Origin: Gabonibacter massiliensis
GTDB lineage: Bacteria > Bacteroidota > Bacteroidia > Bacteroidales > Marinifilaceae
NCBI GenBank assembly: GCA_001487125.1
Contig: LN913013.1
Location: 186,001 to 250,000 of the forward strand
Reading direction: 5' to 3'
Length of the DNA: 64,000 bases
Shown: one piece after another, positions 9,463 to 16,741 of the stretch
Position numbering within the stretch: position 1 is the first letter of the stretch
How the letters are laid out: every line of letters starts with the position of its first letter
The notes under the pieces: model-generated
Databases searched by the model: none
What the model was told of the DNA's origin: nothing
What the model saw: only the letters and a program-made list of their open reading frames with translations
Made by a program: the position numbers and the translations under genes

Positions 9463-10269
9463 ATGAAAAAGATTATATACCTGTTGATGGCGTTTTTTAT
9501 GTGCTACGCCTGTTCGGAAGACGATATTAAGCCCGAATTGGATTTTAACGTGGAACCGGAAATCTCAAGTTCGACCTCATTGGATAAAAAGATTGCCGAT
9601 TTCTACAAGAAGTACGATACATTTATTGCTTATTCGTATACGAATGCAGAGATAAACTGGAACTGGGACTCTTATTATAATTATGTCTATTCTTTTCCGG
9701 AAAATGCCGACTATGCGGAAAAATTATTGGATTTTGTACAGGAAAAGGTGTTGGTGAAGTACACGGATGAGATGTTGAAAGAGTTTTTACCATACCGCAT
9801 TTATTTGACAGACACCTTATGGGAAACGAAGAATAAAAAGACGCAACGTTACGGTCTTATAGGAGTTAATAGCTACATCTGGGGAGGTGCGGGATCGAAG
9901 TCTTTTCCGGCAAAGACGAAGTTGAAAGCGGCCATGCAGGAATTGCACGAATGTGTGGCGAGCGGTTTGATTGCCAAAACCACGGTGTTGCCCGAGGAGT
10001 TTTACTCGGTGAGTACTTACGAGGCGGAAGTCATAACCAACGACAAATTGATGTGGGAACGGGGTTACATTTGGCGTAACAGTCGGTTGCAACCCTCGAA
10101 AGAGCAGGATTTTTATAAATACGTGGGCTGGTTTGCCGGAACCACGAAAGAAGAGGCCACGGCTTTATGTGACCAGTATCCGCTGATCAAGAAAAAATAC
10201 GCTTATCTGGTTCAATATTTCAAGGATAACTTCAATATCGATTTGGAAGCTTTCCATTGGAAAAACTAA
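9463..10269 (+). CDS. Lipoprotein resembling zinc metallopeptidase Mx1 (PF15890) with degenerate active site
   Basis: This 268-residue protein has a lipobox (CYAC, Cys near residue 17). Its order of elements recalls the Peptidase_Mx1 lipoproteins often found after SusD: LDKKIADFYKKYD near the start, EEFYSVST in the middle and YFKDNFNIDLEAF near the end. Where the family has HExxH, this protein has H162-E163-C-V-A166, so the second zinc histidine is missing. The later acidic region reads QDFYKYVG. I infer a non-catalytic, binding or structural, surface component of the SusCD complex. The family link is from remembered patterns and should be treated as probable. A near-identical 3' piece recurs at 13135-13503. 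Confidence 0.6.
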   Translation: MKKIIYLLMAFFMCYACSEDDIKPELDFNVEPEISSSTSLDKKIADFYKKYDTFIAYSYTNAEINWNWDSYYNYVYSFPENADYAEKLLDFVQEKVLVKYTDEMLKEFLPYRIYLTDTLWETKNKKTQRYGLIGVNSYIWGGAGSKSFPAKTKLKAAMQELHECVASGLIAKTTVLPEEFYSVSTYEAEVITNDKLMWERGYIWRNSRLQPSKEQDFYKYVGWFAGTTKEEATALCDQYPLIKKKYAYLVQYFKDNFNIDLEAFHWKN

Positions 10270-10329
10270 GACTTTTTGAATCAGAAAGTTTTAAGTTACA
10301 GAAAAGAAGTTTGTAGTAAGTTAGAACAG

Positions 10330-10371
10330 AAAAAACAGAAGATTTGAGTGCTTATCGATCTTCTGTTTTTT
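10330..10371 (+). terminator. Intrinsic terminator of the SusCD operon
   Basis: Perfect 14-base arms (10330-10343 and 10358-10371) rich in A on the left and T on the right form a hairpin about 60 bases after the stop of the metallopeptidase-like gene. It can act in both directions. Confidence 0.75.
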
Positions 10372-10379
10372 CTATAACA

Positions 10380-10404
10380 CACAAGGACGGGTACAATGTG
10401 CTAT
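10380..10404 (+). repeat. Short repeat, copy A
   Basis: The core ACGGGTACAATGTGCTAT (10387-10404) recurs at 13102-13119 in direct orientation (17 of 18 identical). It recurs on the minus strand at 13787-13804 (16 of 18). Extended to 25 bases, copy A and the minus-strand copy match at 22 positions and face each other like terminal inverted repeats around the accessory segment. Confidence 0.65.
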
Positions 10405-10461
10405 AATTTTGGAATTAATATTTTTATTGACGATTCCGAGTGAACCAATAGAGTTTTAACT

Positions 10462-11373
10462 CTATTGGTTGTCATAATTCGGATTTGTAGCTTTGAGATG
10501 ACCCAAGCCGTCCGTATTTCGAACGATTTTTAGCGTATCTGCTTTATACAAGATATAATAATTCCGTTTATTATCTTCCATGATCGCATACATTTCCGTT
10601 TCCAATCTTGTATTTTCTCGTTCCCATGTCCGAATGATATAGTTATAAATATTTTCAGAAACTTTGATTTGTGTCCCGTTTTTTAAATTCCAGATTAATC
10701 GGTTGTTTTTCACTTTAAGATGTCTTTTCATGCGTTCGAGAGCCTGGAGGTATATCTTCTGATAAGTTTGGCGTGTGGTGTTGTTTTGTAAATCTCCTTT
10801 GAAACTCAGAAATGTGGAATCTTTATAACATACTTCCTCTTCGTTCCAGAGCTTTAGTTTCGGATAAGAAGAACTTAACGTAATCTGATCGGAATCGGAT
10901 ATCTCTGTTTTATTTTGGTCTTTCGTATAATTCGGATCGGTTAATTTTAGGTTAGAGAGATCCCCCTTTATCCTTCCCACGGTATCTCTTTTATATATAA
11001 TTCGATAGTATCGATCTTTGCTTTCCATGATCACAAAATCTCCGGTCTCCAATCTTTTATTTTGTTTTTTCCATAGTCGGGTAATAAAATCGTATATATT
11101 TTCGGAAATTTTGATCTCTGCTCCGTTCCTGACATTCCAGGTCAACCGATTGTTTTCCACTTTTAGGTGTCCTTTTAGCCGTTCAAATGCCGGTAGGTAT
11201 ATATTCTGATGATTCGATAGGAGAGTATCGTTGTCCAAATTACCCTTGAAACCTAAAAATACAGAATCTTTATAACATATTTCCTCCCCGTTCCAAAGTT
11301 TTAACTTCGGACAGGAACAACTCATCAGGATAATGACGAATGTACTAATGAATAATAGAGGTATTGTTTTCAT
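10462..11373 (-). CDS. Lipoprotein of unknown function with an internal tandem duplication
   Basis: The 303-residue protein has a lipobox (LMSC, Cys near residue 19). It consists of two copies of one domain, about residues 22-149 and 171-300. Both begin PKLKLWN-EE-CYKDS-FL-FKG, continue IYL-A-ER-K-HLKV-NNRL-WN, and end with NPNY. I do not recognise the domain. It is probably anchored in an outer or inner membrane leaflet as a lipoprotein. The upstream neighbour (15 bases away, same strand) carries a third copy, so the genes probably arose by local duplication. Base composition is more A/T-rich than the SusCD genes. No catalytic motif is visible. Confidence 0.7.
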   Translation of the reverse strand: MKTIPLLFISTFVIILMSCSCPKLKLWNGEEICYKDSVFLGFKGNLDNDTLLSNHQNIYLPAFERLKGHLKVENNRLTWNVRNGAEIKISENIYDFITRLWKKQNKRLETGDFVIMESKDRYYRIIYKRDTVGRIKGDLSNLKLTDPNYTKDQNKTEISDSDQITLSSSYPKLKLWNEEEVCYKDSTFLSFKGDLQNNTTRQTYQKIYLQALERMKRHLKVKNNRLIWNLKNGTQIKVSENIYNYIIRTWERENTRLETEMYAIMEDNKRNYYILYKADTLKIVRNTDGLGHLKATNPNYDNQ

Positions 11374-11388
11374 TGTATTTGATTTTAA

Positions 11389-12180
11389 TTAATGAAATCC
11401 ATAACGGATTACTCTTTCGTAATTCATTAGAGATACTATGGTTCCACCAAATATGTTTCTGACTTTTTGAAAATGTTCACCAGGATAAACGTCATCATCT
11501 TTATACCCGATTATATTATGTTCACATCTTAATCCTCTCGGGCCATAATAAAAACAGGCGTTTTCACAGAAATAGGTCCACCGAATATTATTGGTTTTTC
11601 CAACATGAGAATGACTAGGCCTAAAAACGTCATAATCTAAAAGATTTTCAATATATTCCGATAAATAACGATCTGCTGCTGCATATTTATATAATTGATA
11701 TAAAGTTATTGCGTTATGTCCATGAGCTCCTGGAATAATAAATTGGCCTGTTTTTGCTTTGGGATATTCTGGTTCTATTTTAGCTATTACACAAAAACCA
11801 TATTCTGTTGCTTTAAGGATATAATCTCCGCTTTCTAATCTTTTATTTTGGCCTTTCCAGAGCCAAGTAATGAAGTCGTATATATTTTCTGAGATTTTAA
11901 TTTCTACCCCATTTTCAAAATCCCAAGTATAACGATTATCTTTAATTTTTAAATGGCGTTGCATTCGTTCAAATGCCGGAAGATAAATTTCTAGATTATT
12001 TAAAAGTATGCTGTCGACACGTAAATTGCCTTCGAAACCTAAAAATGCGGAATCACGGTATATTTCCCGAAGAGAAAACTCTTGTTCGGGAGTAAAATCC
12101 ATTTTCTCACATCCGAGGAGAAAAGTGAAAATGCTTAATAGCATTAATCCGATTCTTTGAGAATATTTTTTTGTTTTCAT
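11389..12180 (-). CDS. Lipoprotein with the same repeated domain and an unrelated C-terminal half
   Basis: This 263-residue protein has a lipobox (LLGC, Cys near residue 24). Its domain at about 36-135 matches both repeats of the downstream lipoprotein, with matching blocks IYLPAFERM-RHLK and EIKISENIYDFIT-LWK-QNKRLE-GD. Residues about 145-263 are different: a His- and Cys-containing region with HGHNAITLYQLYKYA and three cysteines in FCENACFYYGPRGLRC. I do not recognise this half; it might be a binding or enzymatic module. It lies 40 bases downstream of the DUF1573-like gene, consistent with a three-gene minus-strand operon. Confidence 0.65.
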   Translation of the reverse strand: MKTKKYSQRIGLMLLSIFTFLLGCEKMDFTPEQEFSLREIYRDSAFLGFEGNLRVDSILLNNLEIYLPAFERMQRHLKIKDNRYTWDFENGVEIKISENIYDFITWLWKGQNKRLESGDYILKATEYGFCVIAKIEPEYPKAKTGQFIIPGAHGHNAITLYQLYKYAAADRYLSEYIENLLDYDVFRPSHSHVGKTNNIRWTYFCENACFYYGPRGLRCEHNIIGYKDDDVYPGEHFQKVRNIFGGTIVSLMNYERVIRYGFH

Positions 12181-12220
12181 GATATTGTAGTTTAGATTTA
12201 TAAATGTGAAATTTGTATTA

Positions 12221-12991
12221 TTATTCTATATATCCTTTTATGGTAAGCTTGATCATGGGGTGTTCGGGATCGTTGGTGAATAATCTGATAGTTCGATATT
12301 GTAATCCGGTATGTCCCATACTTACAAATGTTGCATTTAATGTAGTTGTTTGACCAGGATAAACGATACGTTGTTGCAGAGTTGAATTAATACAGCTACA
12401 ATCTGTCTCCACTTTTCGAATAATTAAATTTCTCTCTCCAGTATTTTTGATTATAAAGGAGACCGGAATTTTTTTATTTCTGTTAGTATTATTAAAATTG
12501 AATGTGTCGTTATATATCTCTATTATAGGTGGATGTAGTTTTTCTTCTAAAGATATCGAATCGAAATTCTCTAAAATATATGCTTGCATCTTAAGAGGGA
12601 CAAATAGTATTTCTTTATTGATCATGACATGTAATCCCTTCTCGTAACTACCTAATAAATTTGTATCGCAGGGTGTAAATGTAACAACTAAGGTATCACT
12701 TGAATGTGGAGAAAGAACTGTTTCGGTTGTTATATAGTTTAAAGAATCGCTTTTGAATTTTGTCACTTGAAATTCAGATAAATCTGTATATATTCTGAAA
12801 GAGACTTTTTGAGAAGTAGGGTTGTATACCTTTATGGTTTGTTTGTATTCTTTTTTCAAATGTATTTCACCCCATTTAATGTTTATCTTATCGAAAAGCA
12901 ATTTGTCTATCCTCTCGGTGCATTCTCCGTATTTTTTGGAAGAACAAGAGATAAGATATAAAAGAATCAATATAAATAGGATTAATTTCAT
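12221..12991 (-). CDS. DUF1573-like lipoprotein
   Basis: The 256-residue protein has a lipobox (LISC, Cys near residue 16) and two immunoglobulin-like segments. The C-terminal one (about 160-256) has the DUF1573 pattern: PVSFIIKNTGERNLIIRKVETDCSC, then YPGQTTTLNATF and LFTNDPEHPMIKLTIKG. The first half (about 35-135) also resembles this fold (IKVYNPTSQKVSF, LSPHSSDTLVVTF). Such proteins are exported and probably structural or binding; no enzymatic role is known. It appears to be the first gene of the minus-strand lipoprotein operon and is markedly A/T-rich, suggesting a different history from the flanking genes. Confidence 0.7.
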   Translation of the reverse strand: MKLILFILILLYLISCSSKKYGECTERIDKLLFDKINIKWGEIHLKKEYKQTIKVYNPTSQKVSFRIYTDLSEFQVTKFKSDSLNYITTETVLSPHSSDTLVVTFTPCDTNLLGSYEKGLHVMINKEILFVPLKMQAYILENFDSISLEEKLHPPIIEIYNDTFNFNNTNRNKKIPVSFIIKNTGERNLIIRKVETDCSCINSTLQQRIVYPGQTTTLNATFVSMGHTGLQYRTIRLFTNDPEHPMIKLTIKGYIE

Positions 12992-13101
12992 TTCATATTG
13001 GTGTTTTGTTTTTCAATAAAGATATAATATTGATAAATATATGAAAATATTGTACTAATTCAAAATATTATGAGATAATATTGAATAAATAACCCGAAGG
13101 C

Positions 13102-13119
13102 ACGGGTACAATTTGCTAT
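13102..13119 (+). repeat. Short repeat, copy B
   Basis: The sequence ACGGGTACAATTTGCTAT differs from copy A at one position and has the same orientation. It sits exactly where similarity to the metallopeptidase-like gene begins, so it marks a recombination or insertion junction. Confidence 0.6.
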
Positions 13120-13503
13120 TACAACTATGTTTATTCTTTTCCGGCAAAGACGAAGTTGAAAGCGGCCATGCAGGAATTGCACGAATGTGTGGCGAGCGGT
13201 TTGATTGCCAAAACCACGGTGTTGCCCGAGGAGTTTTACTCGGTGAGTACTTACGAGGCGGAAGTCATAACCAACGACAAATTGATGTGGGAATGGGGTT
13301 ACATTTGGCGTAACAGTCGGTTGCAACCCTCGAAAGAGCAGGATTTTTATAAATACGTGGGCTGGTTTGCCGGAACCACGAAAGAAGAGGCCACGGCTTT
13401 ATGTGACCAGTATCCGCTGATCAAGAAAAAATACGTTTATCTGGTTCAATATTCCAAGGATAACTTCAATATCGATTTGGAAGCTTTCCATTGGAAAAAC
13501 TAA
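13114..13503 (+). pseudogene. Truncated mosaic copy of the metallopeptidase-like lipoprotein gene
   Basis: From 13135 to the stop at 13503 this is almost identical to 9901-10269. I count three base differences, and each changes an amino acid (Arg to Trp, Ala to Val, Phe to Ser). Just upstream the frame encodes YYNYVYSFP, as at 9673-9699, but with several synonymous differences. Relative to the full gene, exactly 210 bases (70 codons) are missing, between two copies of TCTTTTCCGG. There is no signal peptide or credible start codon, and an in-frame stop lies at 13090. I infer a non-functional remnant or a recombination reservoir; homology ends at the stop codon. Confidence 0.8.
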
Positions 13504-13522
13504 AGCTCTCTTAGATTGAAAT

Positions 13523-13582
13523 AATATCACGCCTTCGTTTAGCGTTGAATGAACATGTTAAAACCCGGGCGTGATATTTTTT
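13523..13582 (+). terminator. Terminator-like hairpin after the mosaic copy
   Basis: Arms AATATCACGCC (13523-13533) and GGCGTGATATT (13568-13578) pair perfectly around a 34-base loop and are followed by a T run. The long loop makes it a weaker candidate. Confidence 0.45.
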
Positions 13583-13786
13583 GCCTGCCCTATTGAGGTA
13601 TCGATCGAAATCGTAGCTTCCCGGAGCGGGAAGTGCGGGAATCGTTGAATAAAAAATTAAAGGGAAAAAGTGAATGGAATTTTCGGTACGTGAACGGAAA
13701 AAAAAGAAGCAATATCCGGGTGTCGGTCAACAGTAGCTTGTCCGGGTTAAGGGAGTAGGATTGAATATTATTCGGCGTTTGTGAAA

Positions 13787-13811
13787 ATAGCACATTGCAC
13801 CCTTCCCTGTG
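13787..13811 (-). repeat. Short repeat, copy C (inverted)
   Basis: Read on the minus strand the core is AAGGGTGCAATGTGCTAT, matching copy A at 16 of 18 bases, and at 22 of 25 when extended outward. It lies just after the stop of the metallo-hydrolase gene and closes the 3.4 kb segment that opens with copy A. Confidence 0.65.
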
Positions 13812-13813
13812 GA

Positions 13814-14803
13814 TTATTTTAGGGGAACTATTTCGCCGAGGACGGGGATATAGATGTTTACCTTGTGTTTTTGAGCTTCTTCTGCGAAAACTTTAGGCGG
13901 GTCGCTTAGCGGTTCGTCGGATAGGTCAAAAGTGCCGTAATGCATGGGAATGGTTGTTTTGGCTCCCATTTCCGTGGCTGCTTTGATTGAGTCATGGGGA
14001 GAGATGTGGTTGGGTTGCATAAACCAGCGGGGTTTGTAGGCACCGATTCCTAACAAGGCATAGTCCGGAGAACCGAATAGTTCCTTGATTTCGGAAAAGT
14101 GTTTGGCATATCCCGTGTCTCCGCTATAATATAGTGAAAGTCCGTTTTTTTCTAACATAAAAGCTCCCCATAGGCGTTGTCCTCCGTCAGCGAAGGAGCG
14201 TTTGCCCCAATGTTGGGCAGGGAGAAAGGTTATTTTAAGACCGTTGTCTTCTATTTGTTGATACCATCCGGCTTCGATAACCTGAATGGAAGGGAACCAG
14301 GATCGGAGAAGTTCTCCCACGCCCAAACCGCAAAAAACCTTCATCCGGGAATTATTGGAAAACAGAAGAGCGATACTTTTTTTATCCAAGTGATCGAAGT
14401 GATCGTGACTTATCAGCAGGTAATCGATGTCTTTGAAGATTCGGGGGTTAACCGGTAGGTTGCTTCGTCTGCGAACAAAAGGAATATGACCGAAAACGGG
14501 ATCGAAGAGCAATTTTTTGCCTCCGAACTGCATGAAAAACGAGTTGTGTCCCAGCCAAACCAAAGCATCTCCTTTTATCTTTTCCAAAGAGTGAAGAAAT
14601 CTTATTTCGGGATTCCACTTTTCTCTTCGTTTTTCTTTCCTCTGTGGATTAGGAGAGAGTCTCCACTTTAAAACACTACCTATTCCGTGTTTTACATGGT
14701 GTTGCTGGTTGATAAATTTTCCTTTGACGACGGGATTTCCTTTCCATTCTTGCCTAATAGTAGTTAATGCTTCATTCCGACGAAAAGAGATAGGTTGACT
14801 CAT
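13814..14803 (-). CDS. Metallo-beta-lactamase-fold hydrolase (NAPE-PLD/UlaG-like)
   Basis: The 329-residue protein has the metal-binding motif SHDHFDHLD at about residues 132-140, preceded by WLGHNSFFMQFGGKKLLFDPVFG. Later metal ligands are in QHWGKR, YSGDTG and IPMHYGTF. This set is typical of the beta-lactamase-superfamily group that includes N-acyl-phosphatidylethanolamine phospholipase D and UlaG-like lactonases. There is no signal peptide, so it is probably cytoplasmic. It is a single-gene unit convergent with the mosaic copy. The substrate cannot be assigned. Confidence 0.85.
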   Translation of the reverse strand: MSQPISFRRNEALTTIRQEWKGNPVVKGKFINQQHHVKHGIGSVLKWRLSPNPQRKEKRREKWNPEIRFLHSLEKIKGDALVWLGHNSFFMQFGGKKLLFDPVFGHIPFVRRRSNLPVNPRIFKDIDYLLISHDHFDHLDKKSIALLFSNNSRMKVFCGLGVGELLRSWFPSIQVIEAGWYQQIEDNGLKITFLPAQHWGKRSFADGGQRLWGAFMLEKNGLSLYYSGDTGYAKHFSEIKELFGSPDYALLGIGAYKPRWFMQPNHISPHDSIKAATEMGAKTTIPMHYGTFDLSDEPLSDPPKVFAEEAQKHKVNIYIPVLGEIVPLK

Positions 14804-14826
14804 AGTTCCATTCCGATATTCTGTTA

Positions 14827-14834
14827 CAAAGATA
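14827..14834 (-). promoter_or_regulatory. Probable -7 element of the metallo-hydrolase gene
   Basis: On the minus strand this reads TATCTTTG, matching TAnnTTTG, 23 bases before the start codon. No good -33 element was seen. Confidence 0.4.
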
Positions 14835-15011
14835 CGTTTATCGAGAAAAACAGAGGGAAATTTTCTGCTAAAAAATCTATTGATAATGTTATGGTTATGT
14901 TAATTTGGTAATAAAAAGTAATGAAAGGAGATGTAAAAGCGAAGAGTACGATGTTGAATGGGGAAGATAGGGTAAAAGCACGTGGACCGTGCTTCCTCTT
15001 CGTTTTTTTTA

Positions 15012-15019
15012 TACCTTTG
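15012..15019 (+). promoter_or_regulatory. Probable -7 element of tdk
   Basis: TACCTTTG matches the TAnnTTTG consensus. Its position excludes translation from the upstream in-frame GTG at 14989 and supports the ATG at 15040. Confidence 0.5.
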
Positions 15020-15039
15020 CAGATGTAAAAGTGGTGAAT

Positions 15040-15615
15040 ATGTTTTTGGAAAGTGCTAATCGGGCAGGATGGATAGAGGTAATATGCGGATCAATGTTTT
15101 CGGGAAAGACAGAGGAGTTGATCCGTCGATTGAAGCGGGCTAAGTTTGCGAACCAACGGGTAGAGATTTTTAAACCCCAGCTGGATGTCCGTTACTCTGT
15201 AGAAGATGTCGTGTCGCACGATGCCAACACAATTCGATCAACACCTGTAGATTCTTCCGGTAATATTCTTTTGTTGACGGGAGATGTGGATGTGGTTGGA
15301 ATCGATGAAGCCCAGTTTTTTGATGTTAATATCGTGTCCGTATGCAAGGAGTTGGCGGATCGTGGCGTAAGGGTGATCGTTGCCGGATTGGATATGGATT
15401 TTCAAGGCAATCCCTTCGGACCTATGCCTCAACTGATGGCTATTGCTGAATATGTAACAAAAGTACATGCCATATGTGTCCGGTGTGGAAATTTGGCCAA
15501 TCATTCCCATCGATTGACACCGAATGATAGCTTGGTGATGTTGGGAGAACAAGATACTTATGAGCCCATTTGTCGGCATTGCTTTAATAAGAGCATGGAA
15601 AAGGAGAAAGAATGA
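15040..15615 (+). CDS. tdk: Thymidine kinase
   Basis: From ATG 15040 the protein is 191 residues, normal for type II (TK1-like) thymidine kinases. It shows the P-loop [14 protein letters not shown] near the N-terminus, the Walker-B-like [10 protein letters not shown], the [14 protein letters not shown] lasso region, and a zinc ribbon formed by CVRCG and CRHCF near the C-terminus. It phosphorylates thymidine with ATP in the salvage pathway. An in-frame GTG lies at 14989, but a -7 promoter box lies between it and the ATG, so the ATG was chosen. Confidence 0.95.
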   Translation: MFLESANRAGWIEVICGSMFSGKTEELIRRLKRAKFANQRVEIFKPQLDVRYSVEDVVSHDANTIRSTPVDSSGNILLLTGDVDVVGIDEAQFFDVNIVSVCKELADRGVRVIVAGLDMDFQGNPFGPMPQLMAIAEYVTKVHAICVRCGNLANHSHRLTPNDSLVMLGEQDTYEPICRHCFNKSMEKEKE

Positions 15616-15740
15616 AGGGGTGAATTACGATCGGGATTATTTTTTTCATACAACCGTGATATAATTAAATAATTGTATATATTTGAGAGAAAGATACAAA
15701 TCGTGTGTGATGTTTTTATTTATTAATCTTAATTTGTGAA

Positions 15741-16331
15741 ATGATGGAAATAATCAGAAGAATTACTGTTTTTGGCGTACTCCGAGAGGGTGTCGGTATC
15801 GGTTTGAAGAATACGTTATCCTTAATTGCTGCCGTATTTTTGTGGATTTTGACCATTTGGATCCCCTATTTGAATGTGGGAACAACCATCGCTATCATGA
15901 CCATTCCTGTCGCTTTGAGCAAAGGAGAGATGATCTCTCCCCTGTTTATTTTTGAGGCCAAATACCGGAAATATATGGGCGAATTCTTTACCTTGATCGG
16001 ATTGATGTCGCTTGCCATCATCCCGGCTCTCTTTTTTGTCGTTATTCCGGGAATTGTTATCTCCATCGGTTGGTCTCTTGCCGTTTATATCTTATTAGAC
16101 AAGGGAGTTGCTCCGGGAGAGGCGATGATACGTAGTAATCAGGCAACTTATGGTTATAAATGGACTATATTTGGTATTCATTTTGTTTTGGGACTTGCGT
16201 TTTATATACTTCTTGTTGTTTTTGCTTTTATTCCTTTTATAGGAGGAATCTTGGCATTTATTCTATTTTTGATCTACATGGTGACTTTATTGGGATGTAT
16301 TGCGGTTATATATAGAAATTTGACCGTGTGA
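15741..16331 (+). CDS. Integral membrane protein of unknown function
   Basis: The 196-residue protein has four or five hydrophobic helices, at about residues 25-55, 84-115, 140-165 and 166-190, joined by short polar loops; one loop contains KGVAPGEAMIRSNQATYGYKW. It resembles small uncharacterised membrane proteins of Bacteroidales, and I do not recognise a specific family. It is a single-gene unit with a strong terminator about 100 bases downstream. Confidence 0.7.
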   Translation: MMEIIRRITVFGVLREGVGIGLKNTLSLIAAVFLWILTIWIPYLNVGTTIAIMTIPVALSKGEMISPLFIFEAKYRKYMGEFFTLIGLMSLAIIPALFFVVIPGIVISIGWSLAVYILLDKGVAPGEAMIRSNQATYGYKWTIFGIHFVLGLAFYILLVVFAFIPFIGGILAFILFLIYMVTLLGCIAVIYRNLTV

Positions 16332-16741
16332 CCGGTTGTGACTCGTAGCTCCCGGTAGAAAAGGTAAGAACCGAGGAGAAAGAGAGAACCGGGTAGCAAG
16401 TTGATTTCAGTTACGAATTTTTAGTAAAGTAGGGTGAGGATAAATCTATCCTCACCCTACTTTGCTATTTTTTTTGCTTTATAAATTAAGATTAAAATCA
16501 TGTGCAGGATATGCATGTCCGAATAAATTTGTTAATTTTGGGGAGTTTTATGGGGGGGATAGGAATCGGAGTATTCCTGAGTTTCTGAGGGGCCGAGGTT
16601 CTTATCGATGATTGTATCTGTAATTAAGATTTTTTTTACCTGAGCGGCATAAAAACAATTTTCTTATTGTTTTTTTTGGTATGGTGTTTGTCTATACCCT
16701 GTACCTTGGAAGAGAAAATTTAATTATATAAAATATAATAT
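16332..16741. other. Intergenic region before the efflux operon
   Basis: About 410 bases without a gene. It contains the strong terminator of the preceding membrane-protein gene, a second small A/T hairpin with a T run (16651-16677), and a TAATTTTG box at 16533-16540 without a well-spaced -33 element. It probably includes the promoter or leader of the efflux operon. I saw no recognisable repressor operator. Confidence 0.5.
16428..16476 (+). terminator. Strong intrinsic terminator
   Basis: Perfect 15-base arms (16428-16442 and 16447-16461) around a 4-base loop, followed by an eight-T run after a short spacer. It terminates the membrane-protein gene. Confidence 0.9.

Larger units (their letters stand above)
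13505..13813. other. Gene-poor stretch after the mosaic copy
   Basis: I see no convincing gene here. It holds a terminator-like hairpin (13523-13582), an open frame without a start codon on the plus strand (13597-13758, 53 codons, containing EVRESLNKKLKGKSEW) and repeat copy C. The open frame could be a remnant of a displaced gene; I cannot name it. Confidence 0.5.

Noticed and set aside
10442-10472. Hairpin at the end of the first repeated-domain lipoprotein gene
   Set aside because: The arms pair well but no T run follows on the minus strand, so I do not call it a terminator.
13590-13793. Minus-strand 67-residue frame between the mosaic copy and the metallo-hydrolase
   Set aside because: It has no recognisable family, no ribosome-binding site or promoter, and overlaps repeat copy C. 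It looks like a chance frame.
14989-15039. Upstream GTG start for thymidine kinase
   Set aside because: The extra 17 residues are unlike the family, and a -7 promoter box lies within this stretch.
16651-16677. Second terminator before the efflux operon
   Set aside because: The stem is only A/T pairs and sits close to the operon start. It could be promoter sequence by chance, so I mention it only within the intergenic entry.
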